Shown piece after piece: positions 1-7,931 of a stretch of 37,388 bases of DNA (position 1 is the first letter of the stretch; every line of letters begins with the position of its first letter). This stretch comes from JAVJUS01 sp040220455. Its GTDB lineage: Bacteria > Pseudomonadota > Alphaproteobacteria > DSM-16000 > Inquilinaceae. Both the position numbers and the translations under genes were made by a program. The notes under the pieces are model-generated. The model did no database searches. It saw nothing but the letters and a program-made list of their open reading frames with translations, and had not been told where the DNA came from. The stretch covers positions 1-37,388 of the forward strand of contig JAVJUS010000138.1 of assembly GCA_040220455.1 (NCBI GenBank), in the 5' to 3' direction.

Positions 1-34
1 GCCGCCCCCCCCGCGGTGCGACGGAGGGGGCGGC
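1..34 (+). terminator. Hairpin, possible terminator of a gene left of the window
   Basis: Bases 1-9 (GCCGCCCCC) are the exact reverse complement of 26-34, enclosing a 16-base loop, and are followed within a few bases by CCGTTTGATTT. A GC stem then a short T-rich run fits a weak rho-independent terminator reading rightward. The upstream gene is outside the window and the stem begins at base 1, so it may be incomplete. Confidence 0.4.
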
Positions 35-55
35 CCGTTTGATTTACCGGGCCCC

Positions 56-108
56 CCGCCCGGCGCCGCCGCCCACCCCGTGACGGGCGGGGGGGCGGCG
101 CCGGGCGG
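56..108. repeat. Long GC-only inverted repeat upstream of the first gene
   Basis: Bases 56-70 pair perfectly with 94-108, a 15-bp G/C-only stem. Within the loop, CCCG (77-80) and CGGG (84-87) form a second small stem. There is no T-tract on either side. It could be a factor-dependent terminator or a structured leader for the methyltransferase starting at 142. It lies in low-complexity sequence close to the window edge, where base-calling may be unreliable. Confidence 0.45.
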
Positions 109-141
109 CCCGCGGCACAGACAAGACGGATAAAGAGTACC

Positions 142-1365
142 ATTGAGATCAAGGCCTGCAGATCCTGCGGCCACACCGATCTGGTCAAGATCCTCGACCT
201 GGGGCGCATGCCGCTGGCCGACCGACTGCTCAGCCCGGCCATGCTCGACCAGCCGGAGCCGGACTATCCGCTCGAGCTCGCCTTCTGCCCGCACTGCACG
301 CTCGTCCAGATCACCTACACGGTGCCGCCGGAGGAGCTGTTCTGCCAGGATTACCCATATTTCTCATCGTTCTCGCCGGCCTTGCTCGAGCATTCTCGCA
401 ACAATGCGCTCGACCTGATCGAGCGGCGTGGCCTGACCGGCGACAGCTTCGTCGTCGAGATCGCCTCGAACGACGGATACCTGCTCAAGAACTTCGTCGA
501 GAAGGGCGTGCCGGTGCTGGGCGTCGATCCGGCCCAGGGCCCGGCCAAGGCGGCCGAAGAGGTGGGCGTGCCGACCTGGTGCACCTTCTTCAACACCGAG
601 ACGGCGGCGAAGATCGTCGAGCAGCACGGCAAGGCCGACGTCATCATCGGCAACAACGTGCTCGCCCATGTCGCCGACACCAACGACTTGGTCGCCGCGA
701 TCGCCATGCTGATCAAGGACGACGGCACGACCTCGATCGAGATGCCGTATGTCCGCGACCTGATCGACAATTGCGAGTTCGACACGATCTACCACGAGCA
801 CCTGTGCTACTTCTCGCTCACGGCGCTGAAGCACCTGTTCGAGCGGCACGGGCTGCACCTCCAGGACGTCCGGCACCTGCCGATCCACGGCGGCAGCCTG
901 CGCCTCTACGCCGGCAAGGCCGACACGCCGAGCGACGCGGTGAAGAAGATGCTGGCCGCCGAGGCCGAGAGCGGCGTCGACCAGGCCGCCTACTACACCG
1001 ACTTCGCCGCCCGCGTGACTCAGCTCAAGAGCGGGCTGACCGAGCTGCTCGCCGACCTCAAGGGCCGCGGCGCGCGCATCGCGGCCTATGGCGCGGCGGC
1101 CAAGGGCGCGACGCTGATCAACTACTTCGACGTCGACGGCGGCCTGGTCGACTACGTGGTCGACCGGAACTTCCACAAGCACGGCAAGTACATGCCGGGC
1201 CGCCACCTGCCGATCCATCCGACGGAGAAGCTCATGGAGGACCACCCGGACTACGTCCTGGTCCTGGCCTGGAACTTCGCCGACGAGATCATCGCCCAGC
1301 AGGCGGCGTATCGCGAGGCCAACGGCCGATTCATCATTCCCATCCCCGAGCCGCGGATCGTCTGA
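142..1365 (+). CDS. Class I SAM-dependent sugar C-methyltransferase family protein
   Basis: The architecture matches NDP-hexose C-methyltransferases (TylC3/NovU/TcaB9-like): an N-terminal zinc-binding domain, a Rossmann methyltransferase core and a C-terminal Methyltransf_14-like domain. Visible motifs are CRSCG (Cys6, Cys9) with FCPHC (Cys49, Cys52) as probable zinc ligands, the SAM loop VVEIASNDGYLL at about 103-114, the family motif YHEH at 217-220, and a C-terminal second nucleotide-fold segment from RIAAYGAAAKG onward. The first ATG in frame is at 208, but that would remove CRSCG and PLADR context that family members carry. Between the upstream stop (40-42) and 208 there is no ATG, GTG or TTG in frame. 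I therefore place the start at ATT 142 (407 aa), preceded by AAAGAG; the ATG-208 form would be 385 aa. It probably methylates a carbon of a nucleotide sugar feeding the EPS pathway. The next gene is a paralogue 64 bp downstream. Confidence 0.85.
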   Translation: MEIKACRSCGHTDLVKILDLGRMPLADRLLSPAMLDQPEPDYPLELAFCPHCTLVQITYTVPPEELFCQDYPYFSSFSPALLEHSRNNALDLIERRGLTGDSFVVEIASNDGYLLKNFVEKGVPVLGVDPAQGPAKAAEEVGVPTWCTFFNTETAAKIVEQHGKADVIIGNNVLAHVADTNDLVAAIAMLIKDDGTTSIEMPYVRDLIDNCEFDTIYHEHLCYFSLTALKHLFERHGLHLQDVRHLPIHGGSLRLYAGKADTPSDAVKKMLAAEAESGVDQAAYYTDFAARVTQLKSGLTELLADLKGRGARIAAYGAAAKGATLINYFDVDGGLVDYVVDRNFHKHGKYMPGRHLPIHPTEKLMEDHPDYVLVLAWNFADEIIAQQAAYREANGRFIIPIPEPRIV

Positions 1366-1429
1366 GCCACCGCCGCCGCGCGCCGACGCGGCCACCCGCC
1401 CCGCCCTCGCCTCGACCGGAGCCGTCCCC

Positions 1430-2683
1430 ATGACCGTCAGCACCCGCGACCCCGAGACCGCCCCCACGGGGGCCGACGCCCCGATGGCCGCCGCCTCGGC
1501 CCGGAGCTGCCCGAACTGTGGGGCGCCGGGGCCGGAGACCTTCTTCAGCGCGACCGGCGTGCCGACCAACAGCTGCCTGCTGATCGAGGACCGCGAGGCG
1601 GCGATCGCCTTTCCGCGCGGCGACATCGACCTGCGCTTTTGCGGGGCCTGCGGCTTCGCCTACAACGCCGCCTTCGACCCGGAGAAGACCAAGTACTCCG
1701 GCAAGTACGAGGAGACCCAGGGCTTTTCGCCGACCTTCAACGCCTTTCACAAGAAGCTGGCCGAGGAGCTGATCGCGCGCCACGGCCTGCACGACAAGCG
1801 CGTGCTGGAGATCGGCTGCGGCAAGGGCGAGTTCATCACCATGCTGTGCGAGCTGGGGCCGAATCGCGGCGTCGGCTACGACCCGAGCTACCGGCCCGAC
1901 CGGCAGACGGTGGACCTGGGCGACCGGCTCGATTTCGTGCGCGACTTCTTCACCGAGGCGACCGTCGCGCCGAGCTCCGATTTCGTCTGCTGCAAGATGA
2001 CGCTGGAGCACATCCCCCGTACGCTCGACTTCGTCCGGGCGGTGCGCCGGGGCGTCGACGGCCAGGACGACGCGGTGATCTTCTTCCAGGTGCCGGATTT
2101 CGACCGGATCCTCGAGGAGGCGGCGTTCTGGGACGTCTACTACGAGCACTGCTCTTACTTCTCCAAGGGCTCGCTGGCCCGCCTGTTCCGCGCCGCCGGC
2201 TTCGAGCCGAGCGATGTCTGGACCGGCTATGGCGAGCAGTACCTGATGATCGAGGCCAAGCCGACCGGCACCGCCGGCGCGCTCGCCCCCGACACCGCCG
2301 ACCGCGCGGATGTCGAGGACCTGAAGCGGCGCGTGGCGACCTTCGCCGAGCAGGTCGAGGCCAAGCGCCGCGCCTGGTCGGAGCGCCTGCGCGCCGAGAA
2401 GGCGGCCGGGCGCAAGACCGTGATCTGGGGCTCGGGCTCCAAGGCCGTCGCCTTCCTGACCACGGTCGACCTGGACGGCGACGAGGTCGAGTACGTCGCC
2501 GACATCAATCCCCACCGCCACGGCATGTACATGGCCGGCACCGGCCAGCGGATCGTCGGCCCGGACTTCGTCGCCGACTACCGCCCCGACACGGTGGTGG
2601 TCATGAATCCGATCTACCGGGACGAGATCGCCGCCGACCTCGCGGCGCGCGGCTGCTCGCCGGAGATCCTGACGGTCGATTGA
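1430..2683 (+). CDS. SAM-dependent methyltransferase, C-methyltransferase architecture (paralogue of the preceding gene)
   Basis: This 417-residue protein has the same three-part plan as its upstream neighbour. Two CxxC pairs (Cys27/Cys30 and Cys71/Cys74) form a likely zinc site. The SAM-binding loop LEIGCGKGEF is at 126-135, and YYEH at 237-240 corresponds to the YHEH family motif. A C-terminal Methyltransf_14-like domain starts near KTVIWGSGSKAV. The first 20 residues are Ala/Pro-rich and probably disordered. ATG 1430 has GGAG at 1418-1421, eight bases upstream. The pair probably forms an operon. Sequence divergence from the neighbour is large, so this is an old paralogue rather than a recent duplication, and the two may act on different sugars or positions. 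The exact substrate cannot be read from sequence. Confidence 0.88.
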   Translation: MTVSTRDPETAPTGADAPMAAASARSCPNCGAPGPETFFSATGVPTNSCLLIEDREAAIAFPRGDIDLRFCGACGFAYNAAFDPEKTKYSGKYEETQGFSPTFNAFHKKLAEELIARHGLHDKRVLEIGCGKGEFITMLCELGPNRGVGYDPSYRPDRQTVDLGDRLDFVRDFFTEATVAPSSDFVCCKMTLEHIPRTLDFVRAVRRGVDGQDDAVIFFQVPDFDRILEEAAFWDVYYEHCSYFSKGSLARLFRAAGFEPSDVWTGYGEQYLMIEAKPTGTAGALAPDTADRADVEDLKRRVATFAEQVEAKRRAWSERLRAEKAAGRKTVIWGSGSKAVAFLTTVDLDGDEVEYVADINPHRHGMYMAGTGQRIVGPDFVADYRPDTVVVMNPIYRDEIAADLAARGCSPEILTVD

Positions 2684-2933
2684 TCCGCAGGGGCGACCCG
2701 AGGGGGGCACGATCGACCGGCGCCGACCGACGGGGCCCGCCTCGACCGGCCGGCGATCCGGCGGCCGGCGGCGCTTCCCCGCGATGCGCATCGGGCAGCC
2801 CGGTGCGCATCGGCATGACATCGAAAGGGACCCTGCCCCGCGCGGCGGCGGGGCGATAGCCTCTGGGCGAGTGCGCCGGCGGCGCCGCGCGAGCCGGCGG
2901 CCGTGCACGGAACCAGGAAGGCGGACAGACAGC

Positions 2934-4751
2934 GTGCGGGACAGTCAGCCACGCCGCCCGATCGGTCGCGGGCGGCGTCGGTCCGACGGCCCTCGCCGGC
3001 CCCGGTCGGGGATAGAGACCAGCTTCCCGGAGGAGGTCGCCCGGCTCGAGGACGCGCTCGACGCGCTCGCCGAAGGGCCGCTGATCGTCATCGACCCGGC
3101 CGAGGCCCGGTCGCCCCGGCCCGAGCGCCGCAAGGGCCCGGCCGTGCGTGTCGCTGGCCGGTCGATGCCGCTCGTCGCCGCCATGGCGGCGCTTGCCGTT
3201 CTCGCCGCCGGCGCCGCCGGGAGCACGCTGGCCGTTCGCGAGGGCCTGCCCTGGCTGAGGAGCGTGACCCGGACCGTCACGGCGCGGGTCGAACCGGCCG
3301 ACTCGGCGCCGGCCGATACCGATGCCACGCGCCCGCCGAGCGAAGCGAACCCGACCCCGCCCGACGGCACGACCAGCGCCCGGACCGGCGCCTCCCGCGC
3401 GCCCGCCGAGCAGATGCGACGGGAGCCCGTGCGCGTCATTCCCGAGCCCGGCACCACCCGGACGCTCGAGGACGCTCCGCCCCTGCCCGACCTGGCCGAT
3501 GTCGGCGCCGTCCCGTTCGAGGCGGATCCCTCGCCGGACCCGCCGGCCGCGGCCGACGTCGCCGACGGCGAGCAGACGGCCGGCGACGCCGGAGCGACAC
3601 CGGAAGGCGCCACCGAGCCGCCATCCGCCGACGACCTCCACCGGCTGGCCGCCTGGCTCGCCGATCCGACACCACGGGCGCGGCTCCAGCTCGCCGCGGT
3701 CGACACGGTCGGAGAGGCGGAGGCCGCCTGGGCCGAGCTGACGGCCGAGCCCGACTCGCCGCTCGCGCCGTTCACCCCGACGATCGAGGCGGTCGAGGAC
3801 CCGAACCGGACCTGGCACCGCCTGGTCGTGACGGGTCTGCCCGATACGGCGGCCAAGGCGGTCTGCGACCGGCTGCTGGCCGCCTTCGTCGGCTGCATCC
3901 TGCGCGAGGACCCGGAAAGCCCGCTGCAGGCGGCGTTCCGCTTCACCCATGCTCCTCCCGACCAAGCGCCCGCCGTGGGCGGCGGCACGCCGGCCGACGC
4001 GGCAGAGTCGGGTCCGACGATATCCGCGGTGACGCTGTCCGGGCCGAGCCGGGCCACCTTCGCCGACTCGCCGGGTCGGGACCCGCGCTTCGCCGCGCTG
4101 CTGCGGGTCGAGATCTTCCGGGCCCTACGCACGATCGGCTACCAGCCGGGAACCGGGATCGGGGAGGACACACCGGCCTTTCGCCGGGCGATCCGCGACT
4201 ACCGCAAGGACACCGCCCTGGACGATGCCCCCCCGGAGGCGCTGGCCCTGGCCGAGGAGCTGGCGGCCCTGCGCGCCGCGGAGATCGACCGCGACGGGCT
4301 GCGCGACATCGCGCGGCGGCGGACCGAAGCGATCCAGACCGAGCTCAGGCATGTCGACCTCTATGCCCGCGGCATCCACGGCGCGCTCGACCGGGCGACG
4401 CGGGAGGCCATCGATGCCTACCGGGACCGCTGGGCGCTGCCGGCCGACATCTCTCCGCTGGCCCTGCTGGGCCACCTCACGGCCGCCGCAATCCAGCGCC
4501 ATCTTGTCGTGCTCGGACTGTACGAGGGTCCGGTTACCGGTACGGGCGACGGGCCGACCCGGGCGGCGGTGCGCACCTATCGCCGTGATCGCGGCCTGGC
4601 GCCGGCCGATACGGTCGATCGCGGCCTGCTGCATCTGATCCGCGACACGGCGGCCCGCAACGGAGAGGGCGGCGACGCCGAGACCGCGCAACCGCCGGGG
4701 CGCGGCCGGGTCGTCGGCGACGTGCCCCTGCCGGCGCCGGTCCTGCGATGA
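2934..4751 (+). CDS. Membrane-anchored SPOR and peptidoglycan-binding domain protein
   Basis: With the GTG start at 2934 (AGGAAGG at 2915-2921) the product is 605 aa. An in-frame ATG at 2784 exists, but the added 50 residues are Arg-rich and look untranslated. Order of parts: basic cytoplasmic segment (1-77), one transmembrane helix (about 79-102, Ala/Leu/Val-rich), a Pro/Asp/Glu/Thr-rich periplasmic linker (about 103-240), a SPOR-like domain (about 249-325, beginning RLQLAAVD), and three PG_binding_1-like helical repeats (about 390-430, 467-503 and 520-568, each with a terminal A-x-x-x-Y-R pattern). SPOR and PG_binding_1 domains bind cell-wall glycan, so the protein probably ties an inner-membrane complex to peptidoglycan. 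It sits just before the AAA ATPase at 5083; together they recall the ATPase and PG-binding halves of ExeA/GspA. No catalytic motif is visible. Confidence 0.8.
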   Translation: MRDSQPRRPIGRGRRRSDGPRRPRSGIETSFPEEVARLEDALDALAEGPLIVIDPAEARSPRPERRKGPAVRVAGRSMPLVAAMAALAVLAAGAAGSTLAVREGLPWLRSVTRTVTARVEPADSAPADTDATRPPSEANPTPPDGTTSARTGASRAPAEQMRREPVRVIPEPGTTRTLEDAPPLPDLADVGAVPFEADPSPDPPAAADVADGEQTAGDAGATPEGATEPPSADDLHRLAAWLADPTPRARLQLAAVDTVGEAEAAWAELTAEPDSPLAPFTPTIEAVEDPNRTWHRLVVTGLPDTAAKAVCDRLLAAFVGCILREDPESPLQAAFRFTHAPPDQAPAVGGGTPADAAESGPTISAVTLSGPSRATFADSPGRDPRFAALLRVEIFRALRTIGYQPGTGIGEDTPAFRRAIRDYRKDTALDDAPPEALALAEELAALRAAEIDRDGLRDIARRRTEAIQTELRHVDLYARGIHGALDRATREAIDAYRDRWALPADISPLALLGHLTAAAIQRHLVVLGLYEGPVTGTGDGPTRAAVRTYRRDRGLAPADTVDRGLLHLIRDTAARNGEGGDAETAQPPGRGRVVGDVPLPAPVLR

Positions 4752-5082
4752 CGGCGCGCGCCTTTCCCGCAGGCCGGCGCGGCACCGATCGATCGGGTCC
4801 CGAACTGGCCGGGACCCGCGGAATCGTGCCCCGCGGCGTGACAGCGACGACATCGGCACGCCAGTCAACGTCTCTTTCGGCGCCGAATCGCGCGTCGAAC
4901 GGGATACGGCAAAACTAAACGATATCCCCGAAGCGGAGCGCTTATGACCGATAGAAGCCTGAAGAAGTCGAAGATACTATTATACCGATCCTGCCCTTGA
5001 ATGGCGGTGGGCGGCTTTTCACCTGCGAAACTGCGGTGCGGCCGTTTCCGGTCCTCGGTCACGATGATACGATGCGGAAGCC
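4752..5082. promoter_or_regulatory. Intergenic region with AT-rich candidate promoter for the ATPase gene
   Basis: This 331-bp gap holds a perfect 9-bp inverted repeat just after the preceding stop (see 4794-4818). It also holds an unusually AT-rich stretch for this genome (about 4905-4990). TATTAT at 4978-4983 is a good -10 candidate reading toward the ATPase, but no convincing -35 lies 16-18 bases upstream. The leader to ATG 5083 would be about 95 bases. Confidence 0.35.
4794..4818 (+). terminator. Hairpin after the SPOR/PG-binding gene, possible terminator
   Basis: CGGGTCCCG (4794-4802) pairs perfectly with CGGGACCCG (4810-4818) across a 7-base loop, 43 bases past the stop of the preceding gene. 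No T-tract follows, so it would be a factor-assisted or weak terminator, or just an RNA-stabilising hairpin. Confidence 0.35.
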
Positions 5083-7485
5083 ATGAACCGACTGTTCAGA
5101 CTACGTAAGGGGCCGTCTTCCCCGAGCCGGGACACCGATCGCCTGCATACGGCCGCGGCCCCGACGCTCGGGCGCCAGGGTGCCGATGCCGGCGACGCCG
5201 CCGGCGGGCGGAATCCGGGGGCGACTCCGGGCGCCGGGCCTTCGGGCGCCCCCCTGTCGGCCAATGGCGCGGCGCCCTCGCCGCCGCCGCCGGGCCGTGT
5301 CTCGCTGTCGAGCCGCCCGCGCGACGCCGCTCCCGGTCCCGAAGCCGGCGAGGACGGCGTGCCGCGCCCGGCCGACCGTTCGGCCGAGATCCGCGCGGCG
5401 GAGAGCGGCATGGGCGGCAGCCGGCCGGCGCCGTTGGGCCTCAGGATCGTGACGCCCGGGAACAGTGAGGCGCGTGGCGCCGCGGACGACACGCCCGGCG
5501 GGCCCGACCGCGCCGCATCGCCGCCCCGCGGTCCGAGCCCGGCTCCGCGTGCCGAAGGCGGGGTAAGGCCGGGAATGGGTCCGATCTCCACCGCCGCGAC
5601 CGCGCGCTCCCTCGATCCCGACAGCGACCGGAACCGCGACGACGACGCGCCGGAGCCCGCGAGCAACGACGCCACGGCGGTGCCGGAGGCCGAACCGGTC
5701 GACGCGCCCGAGCCTTCCGTGGCCGAGGCTGCGCCCGCCCGCCCGGAACCGGCCCCGGAGTGCAACGAACCGCGCGACGCGCCCCGCGCCCCCCGCTCGA
5801 CGGCGAGCGACGAGACCGAATCGCCGCGGGCCGAGCAGCCCGCTTCCGCGCCCCGTTCGGAGCCCTCCATGGCCGATCCCGCCGCTGCCCGTACCGACCG
5901 CGCCGCTCCCTCGGGGGCCGAGCCGACCGGCGACGAGGCCGAGGCCGCTCCCGAGCGCCCGGCAGCGCGGGAGCCGGTATGGACGCCGGCGCCGGCCCGC
6001 CCGCCGGCCACGCGCGCCCAGGTCGCGGCCGCCAGCGAGGACGATGACAAGCCCGCCGAGGACGCCGCCCCCCGCGGCGTCGGCGGCCTTCCCGCGCGCC
6101 AGCGGCGCGGCGGATTCTTCCGCCATGACGAGGAGGAGGGCGGCTACGGACCGGCGCGCAACCCGGTGGCCCGCTCGACCGGGCGGCCGCGCGTCGGCGG
6201 CGCCCTGACACCCTATACCGGCGGCGCGGAACCCGCGGGCACCCTGCCCGGCTTCCGCCTGCCGCCGGCCGACCTGCGCTTCGGCACCCGCTCGAACAAC
6301 GACACCGAGCAGAAATCCGCCAGCCTGGCGCTGCTCGAGACCTTCACCCCGACCAAGCCGAAGCGCCGCGCCGAGCTGTTCGCCGGCCGCCGGCACGAGA
6401 TCGAGCGCGTCATCGCCGCGATCGAGGAGGAGCAGGCCAGCGTCGTCATCTACGGCGAGCGCGGGCTCGGCAAGACCTCGCTGGCCAACATCGTCTGCGA
6501 CAGCGCGCGCAAGGTCGGCTACCTGGTCGTGCGATGCGCGTGCAGCACGGAGATTTCCTTCGAGGAGATGATGCGCACGCTGTTCTCCGGCATCTCGGGT
6601 CGCTATCTCTCGAGCCAGGCCGCCAAGCGCGACGGCCAGCGGGTCGACGCGCTGGCCGAGCTGCTGCCCGACCGGCCCTTCGGCGTCACCGAGGTCGCGG
6701 CGGCCGCGCGCCACCTGACCGGTGGTCACGCGCTCTTCGTCCTCGACGAGTTCGACCGGATCAAGGACGAGCGGGTCAAGAACCACCTGGCCGAGGTGAT
6801 CAAGAACCTCTCCGATCTGTCCTGCGGGATCAGCTTCCTGATCCTGGGCGTATCGACCACCATCGACGACCTGATGGGCCACCACGCGTCGATCCAGCGC
6901 AACGTGGTCGGCGTGCGCCTGCCGCTGATGTCGCCGGAGGAGGTCGACGCCACGATCGACCTGGGCGAGGAGGCGAGCGGCGTGCGCTTCGATCGGGAGA
7001 TGCGCCGCGCCGTCGTCGCGTTCTCCGGCGGCATGCCCTACGCGGTCCAGCTGCTGTGCCTGTACGCCGGGCGCAATGCGGTCGCCCGCGGCGCGCTGGC
7101 GGTCGAGCACACCGACCTCGAGGGTGCGCTGCGGCGGGCGCTGGACGACCTCGACCGCGCCGTCGTGGACATCTACGAGCAGGCGACCCGGTGCGAGACC
7201 AGCGAGACGATGACCGACATCGTCTTCGCGGCGGCCGCCGCGATCTGCGACGAGTACGGCCGCTTCGCCCCGGCCGACGTGGAGGAGGCGCTGGACACCC
7301 GCGGGCGCGAGCCGCTGCACGGGCTGACGCTGCGCAAGGCCCTGTCCAAGCTCTGCCGGCCCGAGCACGGCGAGATGCTCGCCGACGAGCGCACGGCCGC
7401 CGGGGAGACGCTCTACCGCTTCCGCAACCAGCTCACCCGGCTCTACGTCTTCGGCCGCCAGGCCCGCCGGCGCGGCATGTTCTGA
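5083..7485 (+). CDS. AAA/ORC1-like ATPase with a ~395-residue disordered N-terminus
   Basis: An 800-residue protein in two very different halves. Residues 1 to about 395 are a low-complexity Pro/Ala/Arg/Glu/Asp region without predicted structure, and no signal peptide is seen. From about 400 a P-loop ATPase follows: a sensor-like entry (RAELFAGRRHEIERVIAAI), Walker A GERGLGKT at 458-465 (Lys464), Walker B LFVLDEFD at 551-558 (Asp555, Glu556), and a sensor segment near ILGVSTTIDDL. The C-terminal helical region ends in a probable winged helix (YRFRNQLTRLYVF). This fits AAA_16/ORC1-type or ExeA-like ATPases. SD GGAAG at 5076-5080 precedes ATG 5083. A strong terminator follows at 7515. The role is unknown; the position next to the wall-binding SPOR protein and the EPS export genes suggests assembly or placement of the export machine. 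Signalling or STAND-type functions are alternatives. Confidence 0.82.
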   Translation: MNRLFRLRKGPSSPSRDTDRLHTAAAPTLGRQGADAGDAAGGRNPGATPGAGPSGAPLSANGAAPSPPPPGRVSLSSRPRDAAPGPEAGEDGVPRPADRSAEIRAAESGMGGSRPAPLGLRIVTPGNSEARGAADDTPGGPDRAASPPRGPSPAPRAEGGVRPGMGPISTAATARSLDPDSDRNRDDDAPEPASNDATAVPEAEPVDAPEPSVAEAAPARPEPAPECNEPRDAPRAPRSTASDETESPRAEQPASAPRSEPSMADPAAARTDRAAPSGAEPTGDEAEAAPERPAAREPVWTPAPARPPATRAQVAAASEDDDKPAEDAAPRGVGGLPARQRRGGFFRHDEEEGGYGPARNPVARSTGRPRVGGALTPYTGGAEPAGTLPGFRLPPADLRFGTRSNNDTEQKSASLALLETFTPTKPKRRAELFAGRRHEIERVIAAIEEEQASVVIYGERGLGKTSLANIVCDSARKVGYLVVRCACSTEISFEEMMRTLFSGISGRYLSSQAAKRDGQRVDALAELLPDRPFGVTEVAAAARHLTGGHALFVLDEFDRIKDERVKNHLAEVIKNLSDLSCGISFLILGVSTTIDDLMGHHASIQRNVVGVRLPLMSPEEVDATIDLGEEASGVRFDREMRRAVVAFSGGMPYAVQLLCLYAGRNAVARGALAVEHTDLEGALRRALDDLDRAVVDIYEQATRCETSETMTDIVFAAAAAICDEYGRFAPADVEEALDTRGREPLHGLTLRKALSKLCRPEHGEMLADERTAAGETLYRFRNQLTRLYVFGRQARRRGMF

Positions 7486-7514
7486 TCCCGGCCGGAAATC
7501 CCGGTCCGACCACG

Positions 7515-7546
7515 CGCCCGCCGCTCCCCCGAGCGGCGGGCGTTTT
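7515..7546 (+). terminator. Rho-independent terminator of the AAA ATPase gene
   Basis: CGCCCGCCGCTC (7515-7526) pairs perfectly over 12 bp with 7531-7542 across a CCCC loop, followed at once by TTTT (7543-7546). It lies 29 bases after the stop codon. This is the most convincing intrinsic terminator in the window. Confidence 0.85.
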
Positions 7547-7560
7547 CGTCTCCAGCCGCC

Positions 7561-7914
7561 GTAGGTCGCCGACGGCCGCCAGGCCGTGCGCAGCCGGACC
7601 ATCCGTGCCCGTTGCGCGGCACCTGTCGGCACCGGGCACCCGACGCCTCCACGACGCCCGCCATACCGTAGGTGGCCCACGGCCGTCACGCCGTGCGCGA
7701 CAGCATCGTCCGTGCCGCTGCGCGGCACCTGTCGGTGCCGGGCATCCGACGCCTCCGCGAGGCCTGCCGCACCGTAGCTCGCCCACGGCCGTCAGGCCGT
7801 GCGCGACGGGCCCATCCGTGCCGCTGCGCGACACCTGTAAGCGCCGGGCATCCGACGCCTCCGCGAGGCCCACCGCCCGGTAGGTCGCACACGGCCGCCA
7901 GGCCGTGCGCGACG
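7561..7914. repeat. Tandem array of REP/BIME-like units, period 106-107 bp
   Basis: Four copies start at 7561, 7668, 7774 and 7880 (spacing 107, 106, 106); the last is only a half unit. Each full unit contains two opposed REP-like arms. The forward arm is GTAGGTCGCC + a small hairpin such as ACGGCCGCCAGGCCGT + GCGCGAC. The other arm is an approximate reverse complement beginning GTTGCGCGGCACC and ending near CCCGAC (in unit 1, 7611-7644). The same arm type recurs singly at 21553 and as an opposed pair at 17624-17703. Small open frames through this array are by-products of the repeat. The rest of the gap from 7486 to 8003 holds only the two terminators. Confidence 0.85.
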
Positions 7915-7931
7915 CCCCACAGCGCGGACGA

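Noticed and set aside
364..1626. Long open frame on the minus strand (420 codons) opposite the first methyltransferase
   Set aside because: It mirrors the real gene; composition is Val/Arg/Ala/Asp-rich without motifs. GC-rich codon bias leaves antisense frames open.
4748..4918. 56-codon open frame overlapping the SPOR gene stop by ATGA
   Set aside because: The overlap looks like translational coupling, but the product is low-complexity Arg/Thr/Ser, and the frame contains the 4794-4818 hairpin. No evidence of conservation could be seen.
5101..7728. 875-codon minus-strand open frame opposite the AAA ATPase
   Set aside because: It has no domain signature, and the plus frame has clear Walker motifs plus a terminator at its end.
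7561..7914. CRISPR array
   Set aside because: The period is 106-107 bp with the whole unit repeated and internal inverted symmetry; there are no unique spacers and no cas genes.
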